The notes beneath the pieces were generated by a model that saw nothing but the letters and a program-made list of their open reading frames with translations, was not told where the DNA came from and searched no databases. A stretch of DNA of 24,817 bases from Eshraghiella sp051880035. Its GTDB lineage: Bacteria; Bacillota; Clostridia; Lachnospirales; Lachnospiraceae. Where the stretch lies: contig JBJENE010000064.1 of the NCBI GenBank assembly GCA_051880035.1, forward strand, positions 1 through 24,817, written 5' to 3'. Positions 1 to 8,678 of this stretch are shown here, in pieces; the first letter of the stretch is position 1; each line of letters begins with the position of its first letter. A program made the position numbers and the translations under genes.

Positions 1-17
1 GTTATCAAGGTTCTTTT

Positions 18-50
18 GCTGTCGTCTGTTCGTTGTTCCCAAGCGACAGC
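18..50 (-). other. 5' leader hairpin of an outward transcript, probably an rRNA operon leader
   Basis: Seven-base arms (GCTGTCG at 18-24, CGACAGC at 44-50) can form a hairpin starting at or next to the transcription start predicted from the promoter at 57-85. Beyond it, the minus strand reads AGAACCTTGATAAC at positions 14 to 1. This resembles the CCTTGAAAAC-type element common in leaders and spacers of Firmicute rRNA operons. That a 16S rRNA gene follows just outside the window is inference; no mature rRNA sequence is present here. Confidence 0.4.
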
Positions 51-56
51 TTATTT

Positions 57-85
57 ATAATACATCATTCAAAAACCTTTGTCAA
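57..85 (-). promoter_or_regulatory. Strong sigma-A-type promoter reading out of the left edge
   Basis: On the minus strand the -35 is TTGACA (85-80), the spacer is 17 bp, and the -10 is TATTAT (62-57). Transcription would start near position 50 and run off the left end. It lies downstream of the tRNA-Ser gene and is oriented away from the origin. The near-consensus strength fits an rRNA or tRNA operon. Confidence 0.6.
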
Positions 86-103
86 CAGGTTTTTAAAGAT
101 TTT

Positions 104-127
104 TTACAACAAATAAATTTGTTGTAA
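104..127. repeat. AT-rich perfect inverted repeat abutting the tRNA-Ser 3' end
   Basis: Arms TTACAACAAAT (104-114) and ATTTGTTGTAA (117-127) are perfect 11-mers separated by two bases. It begins directly after the tRNA discriminator base. In the tRNA direction the stem is followed by A residues, not T, so it is not a classical intrinsic terminator. It may help define the tRNA 3' end, or it may separate the tRNA gene from the outward promoter. Confidence 0.4.
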
Positions 128-215
128 CGGAGAAAGAGGGATTCGAACCCTCGCGCCGCGTTAACGACCTACACCCTTAGCAGGGGCGCCTCTTCGGCCT
201 CTTGAGTATTTCTCC
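128..215 (-). tRNA. tRNA-Ser (anticodon GCU)
   Basis: The minus strand folds as a class II tRNA. A seven-base acceptor (GGAGAAA with TTTCTCC) is followed by discriminator G, as expected for serine tRNAs. The anticodon loop CTGCTAA carries GCU and reads AGC/AGU. There is a long variable arm and a T-loop with GGGTTCGAATCCC. CCA is not encoded, so it must be added post-transcriptionally. A perfect consensus promoter lies about 50 bp upstream, so the gene probably has its own transcription unit. Confidence 0.95.
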
Positions 216-265
216 GAATTCATAAAACTATATGAAATTACGCCCTTTTCCGTGACGCAAAATTT

Positions 266-294
266 ATTATACTAAATCGAATTATACTTGTCAA
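266..294 (-). promoter_or_regulatory. Perfect consensus promoter for tRNA-Ser
   Basis: On the minus strand TTGACA (294-289), a 17-bp spacer and TATAAT (271-266) match the sigma-A consensus at all twelve positions. It starts one base beyond the stop codon of the hydro-lyase beta gene and reads into tRNA-Ser. Confidence 0.85.
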
Positions 295-843
295 TTACTT
301 TTTATACATATTTTCTGCTGTTTCGTATAAATTATTTCCTTTGGAATCCACTACAACTATTACCGGAAAATCTTTAACTTCCAGTCTTCTGATTGCTTCC
401 GTTCCAAGGTCGTCATATGCTATAACTTCTGATTTTTGTATCCTTTGTGCCAGCAGTGCACCGGCTCCTCCCACTGCAGCAAAATATACTGCACCGTTTC
501 TTACTATTGCATCCAGAACAGGCTGCTGTCTTTTTCCTTTTCCTATCATTCCTGAGAGTCCCATGTCTAAAAGTCTTGGGGCATATTTGTCCATTCTTGT
601 TGCCGTAGTCGGACCCGCCGAACCTATCGGTCTTCCCTCTCTGGCCGGTGATGGTCCCATATAGTAAATTATATTTCCGGACATATCAATCGGAAGTTCT
701 TCATTATTATTAAGTGCATCATCCATTCTTTTGTGGGCAGCGTCCCTTGCAGTGTAAATTGTTCCGGTAATATATACATAATCTCCCGCATTTAAAGAAC
801 GCGCCGTTTCTTTATCCAAAGGTGCATTAATATATCTGTCCAT
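295..843 (-). CDS. Class I fumarate hydratase-type hydro-lyase, beta subunit
   Basis: The 182-residue product matches the C-terminal swivel domain of class I (iron-sulfur) fumarases and the beta subunit of tartrate dehydratase. The diagnostic motif GPTTATRMD spans residues 77-85, within a GRPIGSAGPTT context. A later GGAGALLAQ segment is also typical. In this split form the beta chain pairs with the [4Fe-4S] alpha chain encoded 9 bp upstream and contributes to the active site for reversible hydration of fumarate to malate. A strong GGAGGAG site precedes the ATG, and the pair is clearly one operon. Substrate (fumarate or L-tartrate) cannot be settled from sequence alone; fumarase is more likely in an anaerobe with no other tartrate genes nearby. 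Length is normal for the stand-alone beta subunit. Confidence 0.88.
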   Translation of the reverse strand: MDRYINAPLDKETARSLNAGDYVYITGTIYTARDAAHKRMDDALNNNEELPIDMSGNIIYYMGPSPAREGRPIGSAGPTTATRMDKYAPRLLDMGLSGMIGKGKRQQPVLDAIVRNGAVYFAAVGGAGALLAQRIQKSEVIAYDDLGTEAIRRLEVKDFPVIVVVDSKGNNLYETAENMYKK

Positions 844-852
844 ATTCTCCTC

Positions 853-1695
853 CTATATATAACGATGTGCATGTCTGTTCACATGACAGCAGATATTTAC
901 GGCAACAGGAAGTCCTGCAATGTGTGTCGGATAAGTTTCTATATTGACTGCAAATGCGGTTACTCTTCCGCCAAGGCCTCCGGGACCGATTCCAAGATTA
1001 TTTATTTTTTGGAGCATTTCCTTTTCCAGGTCTCTTACATACGGAACAGGGGATTCTTCATTAATATTTCTTGTTAATGCCTTCTTTGCAAGAAGGGCAC
1101 ATTTTTCAAAAGTTCCTCCTATTCCAACTCCCACTACCATTGGTGGACAGGCATTTGGTCCGGCGTCTTTTACCGCTGATATAATGGCATTTTTGACTCC
1201 TTCTATTCCGTCTGCCGGTTTAAGCATAAAAATTCTGCTCATATTTTCACTTCCGAAGCCTTTAGGAGCGACGGTAATTTCTACTTTATCCCCGGGAACA
1301 ATGGAATAATGTATTATTGCGGGAGTGTTGTCTTTGGTGTTTTCTCTTTCGATTGGATCTTTCACAACCGATTTTCTCAAATATCCTTCCACATATCCCT
1401 GCCTTACACCTTCATTAATGGCTTCCTCTATATTACCTCCGATAAAATGAATATCCTGTCCCACATTAATAAAAATAACTGCCATTCCCGTATCCTGACA
1501 TATTGGAATCATATCTCTTCCTGCAATCTCCAGATTTTCCTGAAGCTGTTTAAGAATCTGTTTTCCGAGTACCGATTCTTCTTTTTCGTATGAATCATAC
1601 AAAACATTTTTCATATCCTCGGACAGAAAATGGGTGGCTTCAATACACATTTCTTTTATATTTTCCGTAATATCTTTTACATTAATTTCCCGCAT
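853..1695 (-). CDS. Class I fumarate hydratase-type hydro-lyase, alpha subunit (4Fe-4S)
   Basis: The 280-residue product matches the N-terminal domain of class I fumarases and tartrate dehydratase alpha. Candidate [4Fe-4S] ligands are C66 in ICQDTG, C183 in the NACPP segment, and C269 or C270 near the C-terminus. A GVGIGG stretch follows the second cysteine. It acts with the beta subunit downstream as an oxygen-sensitive cytosolic dehydratase. I chose the ATG at 1695 over an upstream in-frame start at 1779 because family similarity begins at MREINVKDI, GAGG sits at the right distance before this ATG, and the longer version would include the gyrA terminator hairpin. No convincing promoter is visible between that terminator and the start, so expression may rely on read-through or a non-consensus promoter. 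Confidence 0.88.
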   Translation of the reverse strand: MREINVKDITENIKEMCIEATHFLSEDMKNVLYDSYEKEESVLGKQILKQLQENLEIAGRDMIPICQDTGMAVIFINVGQDIHFIGGNIEEAINEGVRQGYVEGYLRKSVVKDPIERENTKDNTPAIIHYSIVPGDKVEITVAPKGFGSENMSRIFMLKPADGIEGVKNAIISAVKDAGPNACPPMVVGVGIGGTFEKCALLAKKALTRNINEESPVPYVRDLEKEMLQKINNLGIGPGGLGGRVTAFAVNIETYPTHIAGLPVAVNICCHVNRHAHRYI

Positions 1696-1741
1696 TATTT
1701 TTTCCTCTTTTCTGCAGAGTGTCAGAGTTTTGGCTCCGCAT

Positions 1742-1774
1742 AAATTAAAAAGAGCCGGACATTTAATCCGGCCC
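1742..1774 (-). terminator. Intrinsic terminator after gyrA
   Basis: On the minus strand GGGCCGGA, a seven-base loop and TCCGGCTC form an eight-pair stem (one G-U), followed by TTTTTAATTT. It lies 14 bases past the gyrA stop codon and ends the dnaA-to-gyrA transcript, at least in part. Confidence 0.8.
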
Positions 1775-1788
1775 TGCAAAGTTTTTAG

Positions 1789-4284
1789 TTAGTTTTCTTC
1801 AGAATCTAAATCCTCCAAAGGTACCTCTTCGGAATCTTTAATTTCTTCTTCTCTTACTTTGGCAACCTTTGCAACAGTTACTCCGGAATCAAGATTTATG
1901 AGCTTAACTCCTGATGTAATTCTTCCAAGTTTGGAAATTCCGGCAACTTCCATTCGTATAATTATTCCTTCGGTTGTTATAAGCATTATTTCCCTTGTGT
2001 CACTTACGGCTTTCATTCCGATAAGATTGCCGGATTTCTCATTAATCTTATAACATTTAACACCTTTTCCGCCTCTGTTTTGAACGGTAAATTCATCAAT
2101 GGAGGTTCTCTTTCCAAGACCCTGTTCAGAAACAAACAACAATGCCTGTCCCTGTGTATCAAGCTGCATTCCTACAACTTCATCACCTTCATCCAGGTTC
2201 ATTCCGATAACACCCATTGCGCTTCTGCCTGTTGAGCGGACATCCGAAGCCTTAAAGCGTATACATTTACCATATTTCGTTGCAAGAAATACTTCTTTGG
2301 TATTATCAAGGGACTTAACTTCAATTAATTCGTCATTATCCCTTAATGTGATTGCCTGAATACCTGTTTTTCTTATATTGGCATATTCTTTACAATGAGT
2401 TTTCTTTACAATACCGTTTCTGGTTGCCATAAATAAGTACTCATCATCCTTAATGCCATCCACCGGAACTATGGCAGAAATTTTTTCTCCCGGCATAAGC
2501 TGTAAAAGGTTTACAATTGCCGTACCTCTTGCAGTTCTTCCGGCTTCAGGAATTTCATATGCTTTAAGTTTGTATACGCGGCCTTTATTGGTAAACATAA
2601 GAATAAGATGGTGCGTAGTGGTCATTAAAAGATCTTCGATAAAATCTTCCTGAATTGTCTGCATTCCCTTAATTCCGCGTCCTCCTCTGTTCTGACTGCG
2701 GAAATTATCAGGAGTCATTCTTTTAACATAACCTAGATTGGTCATTGCAATTACAGTACTTTCATCAGGAATCATGTCTTCCATCGAAATATCAAACTCG
2801 TCATAACCTATTGAAGTTCTTCTGTCGTCTCCGTATTTTTCGGAAATAGCAAGAATTTCTTCTCTTATTACCATTAAAAGTTTTTTCTCATCTGCAAGAA
2901 TTGCTTTTAATTCTTCTATTCGAATCATAAGTTCATTATATTCGGCTTCTATTTTTTCTCTTTCCAAGCCTGTCAATGCACGAAGACGCATATCTACGAT
3001 TGCCTGGGACTGAGCGTCTGAAAGACCGAATCTCTCCATCAATCTGGTCTTGGCAATTCCTACATTTTCTGAACCTCTTATGATGGAGATTACTTCATCG
3101 ATATTATCAAGGGCAACAAGGAGTCCTTCTAATATATGAGCTCTCTCCTGTGCTTTATTTAACTCATACTTGGTTCTTCTTGTAACTACATCTTTCTGAT
3201 GAAGGAGGTAGTAATTAAGCATTTCATAAAGATTAAGAACTTTAGGTTCGTTATTGACAAGTGCTAACATATTAACTCCGAATGTATCCTGGAGCTGTGT
3301 ATGTTTATAAAGCTGGTTAAGTATTACATTAGCATTTGCATCACGCCTTATATCAATTACGATTCTTATTCCCTGCATGTTTGACTGGTCAACAATTCCT
3401 GTTATACCGTCAATTTTTTTATCTTTAACAAGCTCTGCAATTTTCTGAATTAACAAAGCTTTGTTAACCATATAAGGTAATTCCGTAATTATTATTTCTG
3501 TTTTGCCGTTAGGCAGGGTATTAATTTCCGAAACGGCACGAACACGGATTTTGCCTCTACCCGTTCTGTACGCTTCCTCAATTCCCATTCTTCCGAGAAT
3601 TGTAGCTCCCGTAGGAAAATCAGGGCCTTTGACAATATCCATTAATTCTTCTATGTCAGTATCTCTGTTTTCAATTACAGTATTATCAATGATTTTGACT
3701 ACTGCAGCTATTACTTCTTTCAGGTTGTGAGGCGGAATATTGGTTGCCATTCCTACAGCAATACCCGATGTTCCGTTAACCATAAGGTTAGGATATCTTG
3801 ACGGAAGCACAACAGGTTCTTTTTCTGTTTCATCGAAGTTAGGCATAAAGTCAACAGTATCTTTATTGATATCTGCTGTCATTTCCATTGATATTTTGCT
3901 GAGCCTTGCCTCTGTGTATCGCATTGCCGCAGCACCGTCTCCATCGATGGAACCGAAGTTTCCGTGTCCGTCTACAAGAGGATACCTTGTGTTAAAATCC
4001 TGCGCCAATTTTACAAGAGCTTCATAAATAGATGAATCACCATGAGGATGATATTTACCCATTGTATCACCGACGATACGGGCACATTTTCTGTGCGGCT
4101 TATCCGGACCGTTGTTTAATTCGATCATGGAAAAAAGAATTCTTCTCTGAACAGGCTTTAATCCGTCTCTTACATCAGGAAGAGCTCTTGCAGCAATTAC
4201 ACTCATGGCATAATCAATGTAAGAATCCTCCATTGTCTTTTTTAAATCTACATCATGAACTTTATCAAAGATATGTTCATCCAT
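1789..4284 (-). CDS. gyrA: DNA gyrase subunit A
   Basis: The 831-residue product is a full-length GyrA, the breakage-reunion subunit of the A2B2 gyrase that introduces negative supercoils. The catalytic tyrosine is Y123 in AAMRYTEARLS. The quinolone-resistance region reads HPHGDSSIYEAL, with Ser84 and Glu88 at the positions of E. coli Ser83 and Asp87; both are susceptible-type residues. The C-terminal beta-pinwheel carries a GyrA box, QNRGGRG, and a second related QNRGGKG. The protein ends in an acidic tail rich in Glu and Asp. Lack of ParC-specific features and the position next to gyrB, 30 bp downstream, support GyrA over topoisomerase IV. A terminator follows directly. Confidence 0.98.
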   Translation of the reverse strand: MDEHIFDKVHDVDLKKTMEDSYIDYAMSVIAARALPDVRDGLKPVQRRILFSMIELNNGPDKPHRKCARIVGDTMGKYHPHGDSSIYEALVKLAQDFNTRYPLVDGHGNFGSIDGDGAAAMRYTEARLSKISMEMTADINKDTVDFMPNFDETEKEPVVLPSRYPNLMVNGTSGIAVGMATNIPPHNLKEVIAAVVKIIDNTVIENRDTDIEELMDIVKGPDFPTGATILGRMGIEEAYRTGRGKIRVRAVSEINTLPNGKTEIIITELPYMVNKALLIQKIAELVKDKKIDGITGIVDQSNMQGIRIVIDIRRDANANVILNQLYKHTQLQDTFGVNMLALVNNEPKVLNLYEMLNYYLLHQKDVVTRRTKYELNKAQERAHILEGLLVALDNIDEVISIIRGSENVGIAKTRLMERFGLSDAQSQAIVDMRLRALTGLEREKIEAEYNELMIRIEELKAILADEKKLLMVIREEILAISEKYGDDRRTSIGYDEFDISMEDMIPDESTVIAMTNLGYVKRMTPDNFRSQNRGGRGIKGMQTIQEDFIEDLLMTTTHHLILMFTNKGRVYKLKAYEIPEAGRTARGTAIVNLLQLMPGEKISAIVPVDGIKDDEYLFMATRNGIVKKTHCKEYANIRKTGIQAITLRDNDELIEVKSLDNTKEVFLATKYGKCIRFKASDVRSTGRSAMGVIGMNLDEGDEVVGMQLDTQGQALLFVSEQGLGKRTSIDEFTVQNRGGKGVKCYKINEKSGNLIGMKAVSDTREIMLITTEGIIIRMEVAGISKLGRITSGVKLINLDSGVTVAKVAKVREEEIKDSEEVPLEDLDSEEN

Positions 4285-4314
4285 ATTCTTGTCTCCTTAC
4301 TTTACAGGCTAATG

Positions 4315-6231
4315 CTAAATATCAAGGTTCTTTACATATTTTGCATTTGCTTCGATAAATTCTCTACGAGGTTCAACCTTATCTCCCATTAATGTTGAAA
4401 AAGTTACATCTATTTCGGAAGCCATCTCTTCATCATAGAATACTTTTTTGAGGATTCTGTGTTCCGGATCCATTGTGGTTTCCCAAAGCTGGATGGCATC
4501 CATTTCTCCAAGACCTTTATATCTTTGTATCTTGTTGTTCTGGTCACGGCCTACTTCCGTAAGAATATTGTTTAATTCCTCATCGCTGTATGCATACCAT
4601 ACTTTTTTATTTTTTTCCAGTTTATAAAGAGGTGGCTGGGCAAGGTATACATGTCCTTTTTTGATTAAGTCCGGCATAAAACGATAGAAAAATGTAAGTA
4701 AAAGTGTACTTATGTGGGCGCCGTCAACATCGGCATCCGTCATAATAATAATTTTATCGTATCTTAATTTGGATATATCAAAATCTTCATGAATTCCTGT
4801 ACCGAATGCGGTAATCATTGTTCTTATTTCCGCATTCCCGAGTATTCTGTCAAGTCTTGCTTTTTCCACATTAAGAATTTTACCTCTGAGAGGAAGTATT
4901 GCCTGTGTTTCTCTCTTTCTGGCACTCTTTGCGGAACCGCCGGCGGAATCTCCCTCGACTATAAAAATTTCACACTTTGAAGGATCTTTGTCGGAACAGT
5001 CTGCAAGTTTACCCGGAAGATTAAATCCATCCATCGCCGTTTTTCTTCTTGTAAGGTCCCTTGCTTTTCTTGCTGCTTCTCTTGCTCTCTGGGCAAGAAC
5101 GGATTTTTCGCAAATCGTTTTTGCCACTGAAGGATTCTGTTCAAGGAAATAAGTAAGCTGTTCTGTTACAACACTTTCAACAGCGCCTCTTGCCTCACTG
5201 TTACCAAGTTTTTGTTTGGTCTGTCCTTCAAACTGAGGATCAGCAATTTTAATACTGATGATAGCCGTAAGACCTTCTCGTATGTCCTCTCCCGAAAGAT
5301 TAGGATCTTTTTCTTTGAGGATTTTATTGGTTCTGGCATAATCGTTGAATGTCTTGGTTACGGCATTTCTAAAACCGGTAACATGAGTTCCTCCCTCTGG
5401 AGTCGTTATGTTATTAACAAATCCGTATACATTGTCTGCATATCCGTCATTGTGCTGGAATGCTACTTCAACATATACATTGTCTTTTGTTCCTTCACAG
5501 TAAATTATATCATTGTAAAGAGCATTGTTACCCTTGTTAAGATATGTTACATATTCTTTTATTCCGCCTTCATAGTGAAATGTCTTTTCTTTTTTGTCTT
5601 CTCTGTCATCTTTAAGCGTTATCTTAAGATTTCTTGTAAGAAATGCCATTTCCCTGAGTCGCTGTTTGAGAATATTATAATCATAAACAGTATCTTCAAA
5701 AATTTCTTTATCAGGTAAAAATGTAACTTCTGTTCCTGTTTTGTCAATATCACATGTTCCTACGACTTTAAGAGGATACATAACTTTTCCGCGCTCGTAA
5801 CGCTGCTCATGTATTTTTCCGTTCTGATAAACCTTAACCTCCAGCCATTCGGAAAGAGCATTAACAACAGAAGCACCTACTCCGTGGAGACCTCCTGATA
5901 CCTTATATCCTCCACCACCGAATTTTCCTCCTGCATGAAGAATTGTAAAAACAACTTCTACTCCGGGAAGCCCTGATTTGGCATTAATTCCTGTAGGTAT
6001 TCCTCGGCCGTTATCAATAACCGTAATGGAGTTATCTTCGTTAATCTGTACCATGATTTCAGTACAGTAACCGGCCAGAGCCTCATCCACTGAGTTATCT
6101 ACAATCTCATATACAAGATGATGAAGACCTCTTGAAGATGTACTTCCGATATACATACCCGGTCTTTTACGAACAGCTTCTAACCCTTCCAAAATCTGAA
6201 TCTGGTCTGCCGTATATCCTGCATTGCTCAT
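4315..6231 (-). CDS. gyrB: DNA gyrase subunit B
   Basis: The 638-residue product is the ATPase/Toprim subunit of gyrase. The GHKL ATPase domain has catalytic Glu42, Asn46 in EIVDNSVDEAL, Asp73 in VIDNGRGIP, and the ATP-lid glycines in GGLHGVGASVVNALS. The Toprim domain begins at Glu426 in EGDSAGGSAK and has metal-binding Asp499, Asp501 and Asp503 in TDADVDG. The QRYKGLGEM motif near residue 570 is typical of type IIA topoisomerases. The length of about 640 residues matches Gram-positive GyrB, which lacks the enterobacterial insertion. The gene starts two bases after recF and is followed 30 bp later by gyrA, all apparently one operon from the dnaA side. Confidence 0.98.
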   Translation of the reverse strand: MSNAGYTADQIQILEGLEAVRKRPGMYIGSTSSRGLHHLVYEIVDNSVDEALAGYCTEIMVQINEDNSITVIDNGRGIPTGINAKSGLPGVEVVFTILHAGGKFGGGGYKVSGGLHGVGASVVNALSEWLEVKVYQNGKIHEQRYERGKVMYPLKVVGTCDIDKTGTEVTFLPDKEIFEDTVYDYNILKQRLREMAFLTRNLKITLKDDREDKKEKTFHYEGGIKEYVTYLNKGNNALYNDIIYCEGTKDNVYVEVAFQHNDGYADNVYGFVNNITTPEGGTHVTGFRNAVTKTFNDYARTNKILKEKDPNLSGEDIREGLTAIISIKIADPQFEGQTKQKLGNSEARGAVESVVTEQLTYFLEQNPSVAKTICEKSVLAQRAREAARKARDLTRRKTAMDGFNLPGKLADCSDKDPSKCEIFIVEGDSAGGSAKSARKRETQAILPLRGKILNVEKARLDRILGNAEIRTMITAFGTGIHEDFDISKLRYDKIIIMTDADVDGAHISTLLLTFFYRFMPDLIKKGHVYLAQPPLYKLEKNKKVWYAYSDEELNNILTEVGRDQNNKIQRYKGLGEMDAIQLWETTMDPEHRILKKVFYDEEMASEIDVTFSTLMGDKVEPRREFIEANAKYVKNLDI

Positions 6232-6233
6232 TT

Positions 6234-7334
6234 TTATGCCTCCTGAATTTCATTTTCTCTGTAAACATGACCGTTTACTACTTTAAAAATTCTGTTAATA
6301 TCAAAACGGTTATTCACAAATTCATCAAGTCCTGTACATGTAATTATTGTCTGAATATCATGAATACTGTTTAAAAGATAATTTTGTCTGTTGCTGTCCA
6401 ACTCTGACAATACATCATCAAGTAAAAGAATCGGCGTATCACCCGTTACTTTTTTAACAAGATCTATCTCCGACATTTTTAATGATAATGCAGTTGTTCT
6501 CTGTTGTCCCTGGGAACCGTATTTTCTTATGTCGATTCCGTTAATCATAAAACTTATATCATCCCTGTGGGGACCTGCACTTGTCATTTTGAACTTAATG
6601 TCTTTTTCTCTGTTATCGTTAAGTACTTTTTCAAAATCACTTTCTTCTACCGACGGTTCATACTTAATAATAAGTTCTTCCTTACCTCCGGATAGTCTGG
6701 AATGAATATCTTTTATTATATTATTGACATTTTCTATGAATTTTCTTCTTCTTGAAATAATATCAGATCCAAATTTTAGAATCTGCATATCCCATATGTC
6801 TAAAGTATCTTCCAAAGAAGGGTTGAACATTATATCTTTTAAAAGTTTATTTCTTTGTTCAACTGCTTTATTATATTGCAAAAGATTACTTACATAGATT
6901 TTATCCAGCTGGCAAAGTTCCATATCCATAAATTTTCTTCTGCCCGAAGGTCCGTTTTTGATTATATTCAAATCTTCAGGTGAAAAAAATATTATGTTAA
7001 CTATTCCATAAAGTTCTACAGCTCTTTTTATCGGAACACCGTTGACTGCAATTCCTTTATTTTTATTTTTCTTGATGTGCATGTCTATTCTGTAGTCGAT
7101 ATTCTTCTTGGATACAATTGCTTTTATATGGGACTCGTCACAATCAAAGGAAATCATTTCATAATCTTTACTTCCCTTGTGACTTTTGGTAGTACCGCTT
7201 ACATAAACTGCTTCAAGAATATTTGTTTTGCCCTGGGCATTATCTCCGTACAAAATATTGGTATGCTCATCAAATGATATTCTTTCCAATGAATAATTCC
7301 GAAAATTCTGTAAGTCAATGGATTTTATAATCAT
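6234..7334 (-). CDS. recF: RecF, SMC-like ATPase for recombinational repair
   Basis: The 366-residue product has the three motifs of RecF. The Walker A is GDNAQGKT (residues 30-37), the ABC-type signature is SQGQQRTTALSLK, and the Walker B is PILLLDDVLSELD (from residue 301, acidic pair 306-307). RecF binds gapped DNA and, with RecO and RecR, helps load RecA at stalled forks and gaps. The start ATG overlaps the stop codon of the S4 gene upstream (ATGA), indicating translational coupling, and gyrB starts two bases after its stop. Length is normal. Confidence 0.97.
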   Translation of the reverse strand: MIIKSIDLQNFRNYSLERISFDEHTNILYGDNAQGKTNILEAVYVSGTTKSHKGSKDYEMISFDCDESHIKAIVSKKNIDYRIDMHIKKNKNKGIAVNGVPIKRAVELYGIVNIIFFSPEDLNIIKNGPSGRRKFMDMELCQLDKIYVSNLLQYNKAVEQRNKLLKDIMFNPSLEDTLDIWDMQILKFGSDIISRRRKFIENVNNIIKDIHSRLSGGKEELIIKYEPSVEESDFEKVLNDNREKDIKFKMTSAGPHRDDISFMINGIDIRKYGSQGQQRTTALSLKMSEIDLVKKVTGDTPILLLDDVLSELDSNRQNYLLNSIHDIQTIITCTGLDEFVNNRFDINRIFKVVNGHVYRENEIQEA

Positions 7335-7540
7335 TCTTCTATCTTAATTGTTTCTCCGTTATAGGATACAATGTCCCCTCCGAAAAGTTTTTTACCTCTC
7401 TGAAGTTCTACATTATCGTTGACTTTAACAAGTCCTTCAAGAATAACTGCCTTGACCTCTACTCCCGACTCAACTAAATTAGCTGCTTTAAGAGCCTGTC
7501 CAAGTTTAATATATTCATCTCTTAATTTTATAACTTCCAT
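7331..7540 (-). CDS. yaaA: S4-domain RNA-binding protein, YaaA type
   Basis: This 69-residue protein is almost entirely one S4 RNA-binding fold. The segment LVESGVEVKAVILEGLVKVN resembles the S4 core of the Bacillus protein encoded between dnaN and recF, and the C-terminal half has GGDIVSYNGETIKI. The position between dnaN (9-bp gap) and recF (4-bp overlap) is the same as in Bacillus subtilis. The exact role is not established; a ribosome- or RNA-related function is inferred from the fold. The name yaaA follows B. subtilis and should not be confused with the unrelated E. coli yaaA. Confidence 0.92.
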   Translation of the reverse strand: MEVIKLRDEYIKLGQALKAANLVESGVEVKAVILEGLVKVNDNVELQRGKKLFGGDIVSYNGETIKIEE

Positions 7541-7549
7541 TCTTTGCTC

Positions 7550-8647
7550 CTAATAATTTACAGGAAGAATCAGATAAATATATTTACCTTCATCATCTCT
7601 GATTGTGCAAGGTGCTTTCGCATTCATAAAGTAAATTGAAATATTTTCATCATCAATTACTCTCAATGCGTCAATAAGAAATTTAGGATCAAATCCTATC
7701 TTGATGTCGTTTCCCTCTTTTTCGATATCTATATCTTCATTCATTTTACCGAAAGTAGAAACTATATTAATTTTAAGGGAGCCGTCTTTAATATCAAAAA
7801 TTACCGGCTGCTTGTTACCTTCTTTAACAAGAAGAGTTGCTCTGTCTATACAATCAAGTAATTCTTTCTTATTGATGCTTATCTTAGAACTGTGATCCTT
7901 TGAAAGCATCTGGTTAATTTTGAAAAATTCTCCTTCGATAAGTCTTGATACAACCACCGTATCTTCAAACTCAAATACAATATGGTTAGTTGAAAAATAA
8001 ACTTTAACCTGACTGTCAGCTTCTCCGGAAAGAATCTTACTTATCTCACTTAATGTTTTACCGGGAACAATTACGCTTATAGGATTATATGAAGCATCAA
8101 GTTTAACATTTCTGATTGATACACGATATCTGTCAAGTGATACAACTTTCAAAATATTATCGGTAACTTCAAATAATTCACCGGTCATAACTTTATTGCT
8201 TTCATTATCACCTATTGAAAAAATAGTCTGTCTTATAATTTCTTTAAGAGCAAACTGGGAAAGAACTATATTCTGCTCTCTCTCAATGTATGGAAGATAA
8301 GAAAAATCTTCTCCGCTCTTACCCGATATTGTAAAAACAGATTTTTCACATGTAATGGTAGCTACAAAATTAGAATCAGTCTCAATAGTAACTTCACTGT
8401 CAGGAAGCTTTCTTATAATCTCTGCAAGAAATTTAGCATCAAGTGCAATTTTACCTTTTTCTGATATTTCACCTTCTACCTTTGTCTCAATTCCCAATTC
8501 CATATCATTAGCAGTCAAAGTAATATCAAGTTCTGTAGCATCAATAAGAATGCATTCAAGAATAGGCATTGTTGTCCTTACAGGAACAGCTCTTAAAGCG
8601 ATATTAACTCCTTTAAGTAAGTCGTTTTTATTACAGATGATTTTCAT
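7550..8647 (-). CDS. dnaN: DNA polymerase III beta subunit (sliding clamp)
   Basis: The 365-residue product is the beta clamp, a ring dimer that tethers DNA polymerase and recruits repair and ligation factors. It begins MKIICNKNDLLKGVN. A typical central segment is the SGEDFSYLP region, and it ends with the hydrophobic YLILPVNY C-terminus characteristic of the family (peptide-binding pocket side). I place the start at the ATG at 8647, preceded by GGAG 11 bases upstream, not at the in-frame ATG at 8680, because family similarity starts at MKII. The gene follows the dnaA-dnaN origin subregion and heads the yaaA-recF-gyrB-gyrA string. A plausible promoter at 8947-8975 may give expression independent of dnaA. 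Confidence 0.97.
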   Translation of the reverse strand: MKIICNKNDLLKGVNIALRAVPVRTTMPILECILIDATELDITLTANDMELGIETKVEGEISEKGKIALDAKFLAEIIRKLPDSEVTIETDSNFVATITCEKSVFTISGKSGEDFSYLPYIEREQNIVLSQFALKEIIRQTIFSIGDNESNKVMTGELFEVTDNILKVVSLDRYRVSIRNVKLDASYNPISVIVPGKTLSEISKILSGEADSQVKVYFSTNHIVFEFEDTVVVSRLIEGEFFKINQMLSKDHSSKISINKKELLDCIDRATLLVKEGNKQPVIFDIKDGSLKINIVSTFGKMNEDIDIEKEGNDIKIGFDPKFLIDALRVIDDENISIYFMNAKAPCTIRDDEGKYIYLILPVNY

Positions 8648-8678
8648 ATTGTGAATAACTCCTTTCGTGTGAAAAATC

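Noticed and set aside
944..1309. 121-codon open frame on the plus strand
   Set aside because: Antisense to the hydro-lyase alpha gene, whose motifs are clear in the other strand.
5212..5718. 168-codon open frame on the plus strand
   Set aside because: It lies wholly antisense to the conserved gyrB gene; its composition mirrors the reverse strand of that gene and it has no ribosome site.
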